From an uncultured Alphaproteobacteria bacterium (GTDB taxonomy: Bacteria; Pseudomonadota; Alphaproteobacteria; Rhodobacterales; Rhodobacteraceae): 41,576 nucleotides of DNA. The notes under the pieces are model-generated. The model did no database searches, was not told the DNA's origin, and saw only the letters and a list, made by a program, of their open reading frames with translations. The first letter of the stretch is position 1. Every line of letters begins with the position of its first letter. Location of the stretch: assembly GCA_902578545.1 (NCBI GenBank), contig CACHDI010000011.1:1-41576 (forward strand), given 5' to 3'. This document shows, in pieces, positions 27,275 through 37,498 of this stretch. Position numbers and translations under genes: made by a program.

Positions 27275-28048
27275 TTAATCAGCCTTGATTCCGTATTCCT
27301 CTTTAAGATTTGACGCAAGAATGTTCCATTCACTATTAGGAAAATCTTTTTTAAGAATTGCTGAATAATCCAACACCTTATTATTTACACCTAACATAAC
27401 ATAAGCTTCTATAGATCGAAAAATTGCTTCAGGATAATATGGAGTATTTTTATGTTCATTAATAACGGTTTTAAACCTCTTAATTGCAGATATCGGATTA
27501 TTTCTTTTTAAATAATATCTTCCAACTGCAACTTCTTGTCCAGCCAATTGATTTTTGGCAATTAAAATATTTTCTTTGGCTTTTAAAGTATATTTACTTT
27601 TTGGATAAAGTGTAATTAGTTCACTAAATTCTCTTATTGAATCTCGAGTAGCACCCTGATCCCTTTCTACATCTATAATTTGTTCAAAATAGCTCATTCC
27701 TACCATGTATTTCGCATATGCTGCATTGTTGTCATTTGGATAAAGATTTAAGTATTTTCTAGATGTAGTTCTCAGTTCATTAAATTTTGAACCTTTATGA
27801 AATGAGCGAATGGCATTTACGAGAGAATTCCTTGAAATATCTGAGTATGGATAAAATTCCTCAACCTTTAAATATATTTCAGCCGCTCTTGCATAGTCTT
27901 TCTTATTATATGCTTCCTGAGCTGTTTTGATTATATCATCTGGGGACGAGTTGGCATCAAAATCACTAGGAAGCTTTGTGCATGAATTTATTACAAATGT
28001 GAGTACAAGAACTATAAAATAAAAATTTTTGATTTCAAATTTTTTCAT
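27275..28048 (-). CDS. bamD: Outer membrane assembly lipoprotein BamD
   Basis: About 257 residues from the ATG at 28048 (MKKFEIKNFYFIVLVL). An upstream TTG at 28099 would add 17 residues before the signal peptide and is unlikely. A lipoprotein signal peptide ends in a lipobox-like FVINSC, so the mature protein starts at that cysteine. The rest is TPR-like: IIKTAQEAYNKKDYARAAEIY, VEEFYPYSDISRNSLV, YMVGMSYFEQIIDVERDQG and ELITLYPKSKYT. BamD is an essential partner of BamA in inserting outer-membrane beta-barrel proteins. It lies between lpxC (66-base gap) and recN (2-base gap), the common alphaproteobacterial order. Confidence 0.93.
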   Translation of the reverse strand: MKKFEIKNFYFIVLVLTFVINSCTKLPSDFDANSSPDDIIKTAQEAYNKKDYARAAEIYLKVEEFYPYSDISRNSLVNAIRSFHKGSKFNELRTTSRKYLNLYPNDNNAAYAKYMVGMSYFEQIIDVERDQGATRDSIREFSELITLYPKSKYTLKAKENILIAKNQLAGQEVAVGRYYLKRNNPISAIKRFKTVINEHKNTPYYPEAIFRSIEAYVMLGVNNKVLDYSAILKKDFPNSEWNILASNLKEEYGIKAD

Positions 28049-28114
28049 GATGAATCTATATCTTGGACAAGAGAATAATAGTTTTTTGTGAAAGATCAAC
28101 TTCTTACAAAGAAA

Positions 28115-29053
28115 CTAAATTGCAGCACTATAATTTTGATCAGATGATGTGAAATTTTTATTAACAAATTTATGAGGGTTATCATTCCCAGCCATAACAT
28201 TTTCATAATTTGATTTATCAGAAAATAACTTTATGATTAGTTGATTATTTAATCTATGGCCCCCACAAAATGAAATATAATGGCCTAATAAAGGCAAGCC
28301 TGATAAAGACAGGTCCCCTAATGCATCTAGCATTTTATGTCTAACAAATTCGTCTTTTCTTCTTAAGCCTTTTTGATTTTTTATAGTAAACCCGTCAACT
28401 ACAATTGCATTATCTAAACTACCACCCAATGCATAACCTCTTTCTCTCATATCTTCTATATCTTTTTTTAAACAAAAAGTTCTATTATCACAAAGTTCCC
28501 TTTGAAAAGTGTCTTCAGTAACTTTAAGAGAAAATTTTTGCTTACCTATACATGTATTTGGATAATCAATTTCTACTGTTAACTTAAGATCGGAGGAAGG
28601 CTCAAATTTTACCCACCCATTTTTATTTTTTACTTCAATCGTTTTTTTAACAGAACATAGATCTAAAGGTGAATTTTGTTTGCAAATACCTGCCTTAACT
28701 AAGGGATTTACAAATTTTATGGCAGAACCATCAAGAATGGGAATTTCTTCATTGTCAATCTCAACTAGGGCATTAGATATTCCAAGACCAGAAAAAGCAG
28801 CTAATAGATGTTCAACAGTCTTGACTGATACCCCTTTATCGTTTGTCAAAGTTGTACATAATTCTCCAAAAAGTATGTTTTTAAAATTGGCTTTTATTAA
28901 AGATTTATCATCATCGACATCTAATCTTTTAAATACAATCCCATGATCGGCTGGAGCTGGTTTAATGTTAACTCTTACGGGCTTACCAAGATGAACACCA
29001 ACACCAAATATTATAACATTTTTTTTTATTGTTTGTTGCAAAATTAATCTCAA
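28115..29053 (-). CDS. lpxC: UDP-3-O-acyl-N-acetylglucosamine deacetylase
   Basis: 312 residues, typical for LpxC. The zinc-binding signatures are TVEHLLAAFSGLGI and FVRHKMLDALGDLSLSGLPLLGH; LDNAIVVDG and the FCL-type loop are also present. It removes acetate from UDP-3-O-acyl-GlcNAc, the committed step of lipid A synthesis, and so shows a lipopolysaccharide-bearing outer membrane. No ATG is available near the N-terminus: the start must be TTG at 29053 or TTG at 29041, and neither has a strong ribosome-binding site. Rare weak starts may keep LpxC low, which is inference. It follows ftsZ after 96 bases. Confidence 0.96.
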   Translation of the reverse strand: MRLILQQTIKKNVIIFGVGVHLGKPVRVNIKPAPADHGIVFKRLDVDDDKSLIKANFKNILFGELCTTLTNDKGVSVKTVEHLLAAFSGLGISNALVEIDNEEIPILDGSAIKFVNPLVKAGICKQNSPLDLCSVKKTIEVKNKNGWVKFEPSSDLKLTVEIDYPNTCIGKQKFSLKVTEDTFQRELCDNRTFCLKKDIEDMRERGYALGGSLDNAIVVDGFTIKNQKGLRRKDEFVRHKMLDALGDLSLSGLPLLGHYISFCGGHRLNNQLIIKLFSDKSNYENVMAGNDNPHKFVNKNFTSSDQNYSAAI

Positions 29054-29149
29054 ATACAGTAATTTGGACTATTTTAGCTAATGAATAAAAATATTCAATT
29101 CACACTTTGTTACAAAATAATACAAAATTAATAGATTAGCTCTATATCA

Positions 29150-30724
29150 TTAATTAGCCTGTCTTCTTAAGAAGGCAGGTATGTCTTCTTTTAGATTGTC
29201 TTCATGAGTTGTAACATTTTGGCTTTTTGTTAAGTCTTTTTCCTTAATCGCAGAAATTGGCCCATTAGGATCTTTAAAATTAGGTTGTAGCCTTTTATCA
29301 GTATTTTCTTCTGTTTTTCTCACGCGAAAACCTGTCATTTTTTGCAAAAAACTATTCAAAGTACTTTTACTTGTATTAGAAATTTTATTATTTTGATAAT
29401 TTGGCCTATTATATATACTTGGATCTGGCTCTTTGTTAACCGCGGCTTGCAATCTTTCGTTAGTTTTTGCAACATTCAATGAACTTAGGTTTTCTCCAGA
29501 CTTTCTGACTTTAAAAATATTAGGAATATCCGTATTTTTCATAAATTCTTCGTCTTTTGATCTTACAGATTTATTATCATGATCACTTTTAATAATATCA
29601 ACAGAATTATTTGTTTTAGTTATATCATTTCTAAAGGAATCTGGAGTATTTTTACTTAAACTGCTTGTAAATCGACTCTCTATATTCGTTCGATTATTTT
29701 CTCTTACAATTGCCTTATTAGTAACTCCTAATTCATTAATATTTTCTATAATATGATTATCTGCTTCTATCCCAGTTGCTACTACAGAAACCCTTAACAG
29801 CCCGTCAATTGTTGGATCAAGAGTAGTACCAACAAGTATTTTAGCATCACCATCAATTTCATCTCTTATTCTGTTAGCTGCTTCATCTAACTCAAACAAA
29901 GTCATATCATTGCCGCCAGTTACGTTAATCAAAACACCTCTGGCTCCAGAAAGTGAAATTTCATCCAATAGAGGATTTGCAATAGCTTTTTCAGCTGCTT
30001 GTTGTGCTCTATTCTCTCCACTAGCTTCACCAGTTCCCATCATTGCCTTTCCCATTTCATCCATCACGGCTTTTACATCAGCGAAATCCAAATTTATTAA
30101 TCCTGGTCTAACCATTAAATCAGTTACACCCTTGACTCCTTGATAAAGGACATCATCTGCAAGTTCAAAAGCCTGAGTGGCAGTTGTTTTTTCATTAGCA
30201 AGTCTAAAGAGATTTTGGTTTGGAATAACGATTAGAGTGTCTACTACATCCTGTAGACCTTCAATCCCACTTTGTGCTTGCTCCATTCTTTTCACCCCCT
30301 CAAATTGAAAAGGCTTTGTTACTACACCAACAGTTAGTACACCTAACTCACGAGCCGCTTGAGCTATTACAGGTGCAGCACCAGTACCAGTACCTCCACC
30401 CATGCCAGCTGTAATAAAACACATATGACTATCTTTTAGTGCATCAACTATTTCTTCTAAACTCTCCTCTGCAGCCAAAGCTCCTCTCTCAGGATTAGAA
30501 CCTGCTCCAAGACCTTCAGTTATTTTAACTCCCATCTGTATTTTTCTTTGTGCACTTGATTGCTGTAATGCTTGAGCATCAGTATTTGCAACAACAAAAT
30601 TTGCTCCTTCTAGGTTTTTGAGAATCATATTATCAACTGCGTTTCCGCCTGCTCCGCCAACACCAAATACAACGATTCGGGGTTTCAGATCCTGATGCTC
30701 AGGAACTCTTAAAGTAAAAGTCAT
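29150..30724 (-). CDS. ftsZ: Cell division protein FtsZ
   Basis: 524 residues. The tubulin-like GTPase core is residues 1-320, with the G-box [12 protein letters not shown] (107-118), [10 protein letters not shown] and the T7 loop NLDFADVK (211-218). A linker of roughly 185 residues, poor in hydrophobics, leads to the conserved tail [12 protein letters not shown] (513-524), typical of alphaproteobacteria, which binds FtsA and other partners. It forms the Z-ring at mid-cell. Upstream of the ATG is a 122-base gap after ftsA, long for this cluster, that could carry a promoter. No obvious frameshift. Confidence 0.99.
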   Translation of the reverse strand: MTFTLRVPEHQDLKPRIVVFGVGGAGGNAVDNMILKNLEGANFVVANTDAQALQQSSAQRKIQMGVKITEGLGAGSNPERGALAAEESLEEIVDALKDSHMCFITAGMGGGTGTGAAPVIAQAARELGVLTVGVVTKPFQFEGVKRMEQAQSGIEGLQDVVDTLIVIPNQNLFRLANEKTTATQAFELADDVLYQGVKGVTDLMVRPGLINLDFADVKAVMDEMGKAMMGTGEASGENRAQQAAEKAIANPLLDEISLSGARGVLINVTGGNDMTLFELDEAANRIRDEIDGDAKILVGTTLDPTIDGLLRVSVVATGIEADNHIIENINELGVTNKAIVRENNRTNIESRFTSSLSKNTPDSFRNDITKTNNSVDIIKSDHDNKSVRSKDEEFMKNTDIPNIFKVRKSGENLSSLNVAKTNERLQAAVNKEPDPSIYNRPNYQNNKISNTSKSTLNSFLQKMTGFRVRKTEENTDKRLQPNFKDPNGPISAIKEKDLTKSQNVTTHEDNLKEDIPAFLRRQAN

Positions 30725-30846
30725 GATATTTGCCCGTTTTTTTTGCCTAATTAAATTTTTATTTTTTTTATGATTCGTTATGATAACTCAATACTTCTTT
30801 TAGGTCACTAAAAAAATAAATTTAAAAAATTTAAATAAATTCTATA

Positions 30847-32187
30847 TTACCAGTTTTCCTTTAACCAATTAACTGCAGATTTTAATCTTTGTCCTGGCTC
30901 CAACATAGTAGGGATCTCAAAATCCCAAACTTCGTCTTGTAAATTACTAATTTCAATAGCTAGCCCAATTATGGCTGAAAATTGAGAACCTTGTAATGCC
31001 TGAGGTAAGCCTTGTACCCGCATTGGTCTTCCAATCCTAATTCTAGACCCAAAATATTCACTAGCAAGTTCATATAAGCCAGGAAGTTGACTGCCTCCTC
31101 CAGTAAAAACAATTCTCTTTGATGATAGTTGTTCAAAACCAGATTTATCCAAACTAATTTGTATTTCTTCAATTATTTCTTCACATCTTGGTCTTATAAC
31201 TGAAATTAACTCAGCTCTACTTATGAACGGCCTATCAAAATTATAATATTCTTTATTTGCATCACTGAATGAAAGTTCAATTAATTCATTATCGTCCAGA
31301 TTTGTAACTATTAAACCACCATACAAAGTTTTAATGCGTTCAGCCTCATTAAAAGATAGTTGGAAGGCTTGCATTATATCAGAAGTAATATTTTCACTTC
31401 CAAATCTAATATTAGAAGCAAATATCAACTGATGATTATAAAAAATTGAGATACCTGTTGTACCAGAACCCATATCTATGCAAGCTGCACCTAACTTTAG
31501 TTCATCCTCAACCAAACTTGATTTAGCAGATATGTAAGGTGAAAAAAAGATACCAGCAAGACTCAGTTGACAATTTTGTAAACATTGATGGATATTATCC
31601 AATACATTTTTTTTAACTGTAACTAAATTGATATCTAAACCTAATGTATGGCCAACTAAACCACGAGGGTCTGTTAACCCTGTTTTTTCATCTAAACTAA
31701 AATTGATAGGCATTGCATGCATAATCTCTCTATTATCTGGATAAATTTGAAAGTTATACTTGGAAAGTAAATTATTTATATCCTCAGTGCTTACAGTTTG
31801 ATTTTGGGTTCTAATTTCTTGATATAAATTTTTGGAGATTGGCTGACCTCCGGAAAAAGTGACAACAACTTCATCAATAAGGGAAGCAGCCATTTTCTGA
31901 GACTGTTGTACAACTAATCTAATAGTTTTTTCAACTTCCTCTGCAATTATGATTTCTCCTTTTTTTATCCCTACAGATTTTTTTGTTGCAACACCAACTA
32001 CCCTATATGCAATTCTATTATTTTCGTCTATCTGATCCAAATTTTTTGGATTTTTACTAATCTCAGAGAATTTTATAATGATACAAACAATTTTTGAAGA
32101 ACCTATATCGATGAGGCCTAAAGTACCTTTTTTAATAGCAGATTTTAATTTTTTTCTTATCTCTTTATGTTTTTTGAAATTTTTCAT
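30847..32187 (-). CDS. ftsA: Cell division protein FtsA
   Basis: 446 residues. The actin-like fold is seen in GLIDIGSSKIVCIIIK (phosphate-1, residues 24-39), ACIDMGSGTTGISIF (phosphate-2) and IVFTGGGSQLPGLYELA (adenosine-binding loop). A likely C-terminal amphipathic membrane helix is RLKSAVNWLKENW. FtsA links FtsZ to the membrane and to late division proteins. It follows ftsQ by 39 bases in the conserved ftsQ-ftsA-ftsZ order. Somewhat longer than E. coli FtsA (420), with the extra residues near the N-terminus. Confidence 0.97.
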   Translation of the reverse strand: MKNFKKHKEIRKKLKSAIKKGTLGLIDIGSSKIVCIIIKFSEISKNPKNLDQIDENNRIAYRVVGVATKKSVGIKKGEIIIAEEVEKTIRLVVQQSQKMAASLIDEVVVTFSGGQPISKNLYQEIRTQNQTVSTEDINNLLSKYNFQIYPDNREIMHAMPINFSLDEKTGLTDPRGLVGHTLGLDINLVTVKKNVLDNIHQCLQNCQLSLAGIFFSPYISAKSSLVEDELKLGAACIDMGSGTTGISIFYNHQLIFASNIRFGSENITSDIMQAFQLSFNEAERIKTLYGGLIVTNLDDNELIELSFSDANKEYYNFDRPFISRAELISVIRPRCEEIIEEIQISLDKSGFEQLSSKRIVFTGGGSQLPGLYELASEYFGSRIRIGRPMRVQGLPQALQGSQFSAIIGLAIEISNLQDEVWDFEIPTMLEPGQRLKSAVNWLKENW

Positions 32188-32226
32188 TTCTAAATAATTC
32201 TTTTATTCAATTTCTTGGACACTAAA

Positions 32227-33039
32227 TTATTGTTTTTGCTCAGTTACTTTTCTTAATACTATTCTATTTATAAATCTCAAATCAATGACAGAAAATTTAT
32301 TTGAAGAAATAAGATAATTTAAATCACTATTTAGAAATTTTTTTAATGACTTCTTTGGGTTTTTTTCTGGTAGTTTTATTCTTTTATTACTTTTTAAAAT
32401 TACATCCCATCTTCTTTTGCCTATTCTAATTAACCCTCTAATTTCTTTTATATTATCTGACAATATTTGATAAATTTTTAGTGCCTCTTGAACATTAAGG
32501 TTACCATCGATTCCAACTATGAGAGGTAAATCCTTTCTATCAGATCTGGAAAAAATATTATTTATTTTGAAACCTTTTATATCAATTAAAGTTAACTGAT
32601 CAGCCTCCCTGAAAATCGCAACTGGCTTTCTTTCAACAACATCAATTACTAATACTCCTGTATCATTAATCCTAATATTAGCAGTCTCGACTAGGTCTAT
32701 ATTATTAATTATTTTTTGTAGATTCTTAATATCAAGCTGTATTGAGTTTATTGGAAATGAAAGTTGTAAAATGGCATTGATTTGATTTACCAGATCAGAA
32801 TTTGCATTATTTATTTTCAATTTTGAAATTGATAATTCAGGTCTTTCAAATATATTTTGTTTGAAAGTCTTTAGTTTAGTCAAGTCATAAGACGATATTA
32901 CAACAAACAAACTAAAAAGTAATAAAATTAAAGTAATTAATGTAAATAACACTAATTTCCTAAACCATTGCCTTAACCATATTCTCTCAAGTCTGTATCT
33001 AATTTTAGATGGAGTTGGATAACTTTTTATTTGACTCAT
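32227..33039 (-). CDS. ftsQ: Cell division protein FtsQ
   Basis: 270 residues. A short basic cytoplasmic N-terminus (RIWLRQWFRK) precedes one membrane helix (about 30-51), then a periplasmic POTRA domain (LSISKLKINNANSDLVNQIN) and the beta domain (LVIDVVERKPVAIFRE, LPLIVGIDG). FtsQ bridges early and late divisome proteins with FtsL and FtsB. Position between ddl and ftsA is the standard one. Sequence conservation is low, but topology, motifs and context agree. Confidence 0.95.
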   Translation of the reverse strand: MSQIKSYPTPSKIRYRLERIWLRQWFRKLVLFTLITLILLLFSLFVVISSYDLTKLKTFKQNIFERPELSISKLKINNANSDLVNQINAILQLSFPINSIQLDIKNLQKIINNIDLVETANIRINDTGVLVIDVVERKPVAIFREADQLTLIDIKGFKINNIFSRSDRKDLPLIVGIDGNLNVQEALKIYQILSDNIKEIRGLIRIGKRRWDVILKSNKRIKLPEKNPKKSLKKFLNSDLNYLISSNKFSVIDLRFINRIVLRKVTEQKQ

Positions 33040-33064
33040 TTTAATAAATCTATTTCAAAATATA

Positions 33065-33973
33065 TTAATTTTTATCAATGCAAGCGTCTTCTATTAACCA
33101 ATCACAAAGATCTTCGAATGACATACCAATAAAATTCGCCTGCTCAGGTACTAAGGATGTGGGTGTCATTCCAGGCTGAGTATTTAATTCCAATATAAAT
33201 AGCCCTTTTGAACCCAATTTTTCATTCCACCTAAAATCTGTCCTAGTAACTCCACGACATCCTAACTTATCATGAGCAATTAAAGCATAATCCAAACATA
33301 ATTTTTCAATATTAACAGGAATTTTGGCAGGGATTATGTGTTTAGAAGCTCCAATTTTATATTTAGCATCATAGTTATACCAATTGTCTGAAATAATATC
33401 TGTAACAATTAATGATTTATTACCTAGTGTTGCAACTGTAAGTTCTCTCCCAGGGATATAAGGTTCAACTAAATATTTTTTATTTTTGATTACACTGTTT
33501 TTGATCAGTTGCCAATCATTGGCATTTTTTAAAATCTTTACATCTACAGAGGATCCTCCAGCTAGAGGTTTGATTACATAAGGCAATTTAAAAGGTATGT
33601 TTTTTAAAGAAAAACTTTCATCTAAAATAATATGCTCAACTACTGGTATTCCTGCTTCTTTAAAGCAAATTTTTGCCAAATTTTTATCCATGGCAATAGA
33701 TGAAGCTTGTACCCCGGAATGGGTGTAAGGAATTTTCAAAGTTTCAAGTAACCCTTGAATGATCCCATCTTCCCCATACTTTCCGTGTAATGCATTAAAA
33801 ACTACATCAGGCTTAAATTTTATCAATTCGCCAATAAAATTTTCTTTTGTATCTATCGACTTTACATTGTAACCCAACCTAATAAGGGCTTTAGAGCAAG
33901 ATTTACCTGTAGAAAGAGAAACTTCTCGTTCTTCTGAATTACCACCTTTTAAAATAGCTACCCTTTTTTTCAT
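33065..33973 (-). CDS. ddl: D-alanine--D-alanine ligase
   Basis: 302 residues from the ATG at 33973 (MKKRVAILKGG). A TTG at 33982 would add three residues and is less likely. ATP-grasp signatures are visible: GGNSEEREVSL, NALHGKYGEDG, KPLAGGSSVDV, EPYIPGRELTVATLG and the metal-binding FILELNTQPGMTPTSLVPEQA. It joins two D-alanines for the MurF step. The active-site residues appear intact. Lies between murB (33-base gap to its end) and ftsQ (25 bases), as in other alphaproteobacteria. Confidence 0.97.
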   Translation of the reverse strand: MKKRVAILKGGNSEEREVSLSTGKSCSKALIRLGYNVKSIDTKENFIGELIKFKPDVVFNALHGKYGEDGIIQGLLETLKIPYTHSGVQASSIAMDKNLAKICFKEAGIPVVEHIILDESFSLKNIPFKLPYVIKPLAGGSSVDVKILKNANDWQLIKNSVIKNKKYLVEPYIPGRELTVATLGNKSLIVTDIISDNWYNYDAKYKIGASKHIIPAKIPVNIEKLCLDYALIAHDKLGCRGVTRTDFRWNEKLGSKGLFILELNTQPGMTPTSLVPEQANFIGMSFEDLCDWLIEDACIDKN

Positions 33974-34016
33974 AACTGTCAATAAATCTAAATTTAAATA
34001 AATTTGGTTATCAGTT

Positions 34017-34970
34017 TTAAGTTATACCCACTCTTTTTATTTCCCAGATAAGCTCAATACCACTATTTTTCTTTACTTTATTTATTACTAATTCTCCTAA
34101 ATCCTCAAGATCTTTGGCAGTTGCTTTTCCTGTATTAATAAGAAAATTGGTATGTTTTTTTGAAATCATTGCACCCCCAATCTTATAACCTCTTAAACCT
34201 GCATCATCAATTAACTTCCAAGCTTTTAAGGAATGATCATTATCTAACTTATTTCCTAATGAAGAGCGGCCTATTGGATTTCTAAAAGTAGATCCACAGG
34301 ATAAATCTTTTATTGGTTGAGTTACATTTCTATTGTCTAGTGCTTCAATCATTTTCTTTTCGATCATTAATGGATCATTTCTATTTTTTCTAAGTTTTAT
34401 GTTTGTAATTATAGCATCATCAGGTATAGAAGAGGTTCTATATCCAAACTTAAAATCACTTGCTTTTAAATCAAATTTTGAACCATCTCTTCTTATTAAA
34501 GTAAGCCCAATTAAATAGTCTGAAAGATAGGAACCATAACACCCAGCGTTCATTTTGACAGCACCACCGATATTACCCGGAATTGTTCTTAAAAAAGAAA
34601 AGTCAAATCCATCTTTTGCACAAATTTGTGCAAAATAGGAATCTCTACATCCTGCTCCAACTGAAATATCATTTATATTATATTTTATTTTAGAAAAATT
34701 TTTGCCAAGTTTTATAACGATACCAGGAATACCACCATCTCTTATAATTAGATTTGAACATGCACCTATTACAAATATAGGGATACTAGAATCAAGGTTA
34801 CTTAAGAAAAAACATAAATCCTCTTCATCTTCAGGCTGAAAAAAAACTGAAGCTGGACCACCTACTCTTAGCCAACTTAATCTAGACAGCTCAAAATTCT
34901 TTTTTATTACACCTCTAACTTCTGGAAGATTAATGTTGAATTTATTTAATTGAGAAAATTTATTTTTCAT
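34017..34970 (-). CDS. murB: UDP-N-acetylenolpyruvoylglucosamine reductase
   Basis: 317 residues. FAD-binding sequence SWLRVGGPASVFFQPEDEEDL with GACSNLIIRDGG, the conserved RTIPGNIGGAVKMNAGCYG, and the active-site serine context CGSTFRNP followed by AGLRGYKIGGAMISKKHTNF. It reduces the enolpyruvyl group to give UDP-N-acetylmuramate, the substrate of MurC. The pattern with CGSTFRNP and no extra domain is that of short (type II) MurB proteins. Lies between murC (10-base gap) and ddl. Confidence 0.97.
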   Translation of the reverse strand: MKNKFSQLNKFNINLPEVRGVIKKNFELSRLSWLRVGGPASVFFQPEDEEDLCFFLSNLDSSIPIFVIGACSNLIIRDGGIPGIVIKLGKNFSKIKYNINDISVGAGCRDSYFAQICAKDGFDFSFLRTIPGNIGGAVKMNAGCYGSYLSDYLIGLTLIRRDGSKFDLKASDFKFGYRTSSIPDDAIITNIKLRKNRNDPLMIEKKMIEALDNRNVTQPIKDLSCGSTFRNPIGRSSLGNKLDNDHSLKAWKLIDDAGLRGYKIGGAMISKKHTNFLINTGKATAKDLEDLGELVINKVKKNSGIELIWEIKRVGIT

Positions 34971-34980
34971 TTTTTTAAGT

Positions 34981-36372
34981 TTATAAAGTATCTGGTAATT
35001 TGTTAACCCATTGACTTATAGATCCAGCTCCTAAACAAATAAATATATCTCCAGGTTTGCCATAAAATTTCAAAAATTTAAGTAAATCATTTTCATTATA
35101 AACTAAATTTGCATTAATTGACCTATCATTTAATAATTTAATTAGTTTTTCAGAGTTTATTCCTTTTATGGGATTTTCTCCAGCTTCATATACGGGTGTT
35201 ATTCCAACTATATCGGCCTCGTCAAAGCATTTGGAAAAATCCGTCATCAAATTGGCTAATCTTGAATATCTATGTGGTTGATGAATTGCAATTACTCTTC
35301 CTGATGCATATTTTCGAGCAGCTGATAAGACTGCCGATATTTCAACAGGATGATGTGCATAGTCATCAATTATATCAATACCATTCCAAGTATAAACTTT
35401 TGTAAATCTTCTCTTAACTCCCTTAAAATTTTCTAATCCCTTTTTTATATCTTCTAGAGGTATTTTTAAATGAAAAGCAACAGTTATTGCTGCAGTTGCA
35501 TTTGCTACATTATGATCACCATACATTGGCAATTTAAATTTGAAATATTCTTCATTTTGTTTTTTATATATTTGGAAGTGGGCTTTATTTTTTTTATACT
35601 CCAAATTTATTATTTGAATGTCTGCCTCACTACTATAACCATACGTAATGACTCTTCTATCTTTTATTTTTGAGATTAATTTCTTTACTTCAGGATGGTC
35701 AATAAAACAAATAGCCACCCCATAAAAAGGAATATTATTTATAAATTTTATAAAAGTTTTTTTCAGAGCAGCGAATGAACCATAGTGATCAAGATGTTCT
35801 GGGTCTAAATTTGTGATTATTGAAATAGTAGAAGGAATTTTTACAAGCGTTCCATCACTTTCGTCAGCTTCTACCACCATCCAGTCACCTTCTCCTAATC
35901 TGGCATTAGAACCATAATCTTGAATAATTCCACCATTTACTACTGTTGGGTCTAAATTACCTGTTTCCATTACTGCAGCAACCATTGAAGTTGTAGTTGT
36001 TTTTCCATGAGTTCCGGCTACTGCAATATTTGATTTCAATCGCATAAGTTCTGCCAAAATCTCTGATCTTCTAACTACTGGAATTTTTTTTCTCTTGGCC
36101 TCTATTAATTCAATATTTCTAGAACCAACTGCTGAAGAAATAACAATAATTTCAGCATCCTCTAAATTTTTTTGATGATGACCAATTTTTATATCAATAC
36201 CCAATTGTATTAATCTACCAATAATAGGAGAAAATTTTAGGTCTGAACCAGAAACTTTATAACCTAAATTATAAATTAATTCTGCAATTCCAGACATACC
36301 AATTCCACCGATTCCTATAAAATGTAATTTACCTAAATCTAGTGGTAATTTTGTTCTAATTTTTAAATTCAA
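34981..36372 (-). CDS. murC: UDP-N-acetylmuramate--L-alanine ligase
   Basis: 463 residues. N-terminal Rossmann HFIGIGGIGMSGIAEL, P-loop AGTHGKTTTT (119-127), EADESDGTL, DDYAHHPVEI and the terminal LGAGSISQW all fit MurC. It adds the first amino acid of the peptide stem. It begins with TTG at 36372, overlapping the murG stop by 17 bases; no suitable ATG exists upstream, and GGTGA lies 5 bases before the TTG. Translational coupling with murG is likely. Confidence 0.97.
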   Translation of the reverse strand: MNLKIRTKLPLDLGKLHFIGIGGIGMSGIAELIYNLGYKVSGSDLKFSPIIGRLIQLGIDIKIGHHQKNLEDAEIIVISSAVGSRNIELIEAKRKKIPVVRRSEILAELMRLKSNIAVAGTHGKTTTTSMVAAVMETGNLDPTVVNGGIIQDYGSNARLGEGDWMVVEADESDGTLVKIPSTISIITNLDPEHLDHYGSFAALKKTFIKFINNIPFYGVAICFIDHPEVKKLISKIKDRRVITYGYSSEADIQIINLEYKKNKAHFQIYKKQNEEYFKFKLPMYGDHNVANATAAITVAFHLKIPLEDIKKGLENFKGVKRRFTKVYTWNGIDIIDDYAHHPVEISAVLSAARKYASGRVIAIHQPHRYSRLANLMTDFSKCFDEADIVGITPVYEAGENPIKGINSEKLIKLLNDRSINANLVYNENDLLKFLKFYGKPGDIFICLGAGSISQWVNKLPDTL

Positions 36373-37498
36373 TCAGTTCACCATTTAAATTTTTAAGAAT
36401 GATTTCTTTTAATTTAACAGAGGCATCTGGAACAGCCATACTTTTAGCATTGCTCGATAATTTAATAGCTAATTTATTATCAGTTAAAATTTCCAAAATT
36501 TTCTTAGTCAAATAATCATTTATACATTGATCCTCATTGATACAAAAGGCTGCTTCTTTATTTGAAAGTAAACTTGCATTAAGCTTTTGATGATCAAATA
36601 TTGCATTTCTAATTGGTATTAAAATCAAAGGTCTTCCAAAAAATAATACTTCAGAAATGGTGGAAGCTCCTGCTCTTGCTATAATTAAATGAGCGTCTGA
36701 AAAAATATCCTCTATATTGTGAAAAAAACTTTTTACTTCTGAATTGATACCTATAATTTCATAATTTTTTTTTAAATTTTGACAATCTAAACTTCTAGCT
36801 TGATGAAAAATATTTATTCTCTTTTTTATGGAAATTGGTAATTTTGATATAGATTCAGGAATGATTTTTGAAAATAAAGTTGCACCTTGAGATCCACCTA
36901 TAACTACAATTTTTAATCTACCCGTTGAGGGAAATTTGAATGGTTTTATTTTTTTTGATATAATATTCATCCTAATAGGATTACCTGTAAAATAAAGTTT
37001 TGAACCATTAGGTGCAGTAGTTGGCCAAAAACCACATGCAATTGCATCTACCTTTCTAGAAAAAAATTTATTTACTTTTCCTAAAACAGCATTTCCTTCA
37101 TGTAAAATAACTTTAAATCCTAAAAATTTGGCTGAAAAAATTGTTGGAAATGTAGGATATCCTCCGAAACCAACAACAATACTGGGCTTATATAATAAGA
37201 GTAAATAGGACGAATACAAAATGCCTTTAATTAGCAAATAAATTGAATAAATAAAAAAAAATGGATTTTTAAAATTTAAAGATATAACATTTTGGGTATA
37301 TACTTTAATATTTTTGGGAAATGTGTTTAAAAAATTGCTTCCTCTAAGGTCTGAAATAAGAATAATATTCCAACCAATTTTATTAAACTCCCAAACTAAA
37401 GATTCTGCAGGATACATATGTCCACCAGTTCCACCAGCAGTAATAATGATTGTATTTTTTGAAGAATACTTTAAGGAATTAGGATTATTTTTGAACAA
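36356..37498 (-). CDS. murG: UDP-N-acetylglucosamine--MurNAc lipid pentapeptide transferase
   Basis: 380 residues. The N-terminal GGTGGHMYPAESL loop and VVGFGGYPTFP, IVVIGGSQGATLF and IIARAGASTISEVLFFGRPLILIP identify this GT28 glycosyltransferase, which makes lipid II on the cytoplasmic face of the membrane. The start is TTG at 37498 inside the end of ftsW (14-base overlap), with AAGGAAA at 37506-37512 placed 7 bases upstream. This clear ribosome-binding site supports the TTG. The gene overlaps murC at its other end. Confidence 0.97.
   Translation of the reverse strand: MFKNNPNSLKYSSKNTIIITAGGTGGHMYPAESLVWEFNKIGWNIILISDLRGSNFLNTFPKNIKVYTQNVISLNFKNPFFFIYSIYLLIKGILYSSYLLLLYKPSIVVGFGGYPTFPTIFSAKFLGFKVILHEGNAVLGKVNKFFSRKVDAIACGFWPTTAPNGSKLYFTGNPIRMNIISKKIKPFKFPSTGRLKIVVIGGSQGATLFSKIIPESISKLPISIKKRINIFHQARSLDCQNLKKNYEIIGINSEVKSFFHNIEDIFSDAHLIIARAGASTISEVLFFGRPLILIPIRNAIFDHQKLNASLLSNKEAAFCINEDQCINDYLTKKILEILTDNKLAIKLSSNAKSMAVPDASVKLKEIILKNLNGELIEFKN

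Noticed and set aside
29054-29149. Inverted AGCTAAT/ATTAGCT pair between ftsZ and lpxC
   Set aside because: The arms are only 7 bases and about 60 bases apart in AT-rich sequence, so chance is likely and there is no T-run.
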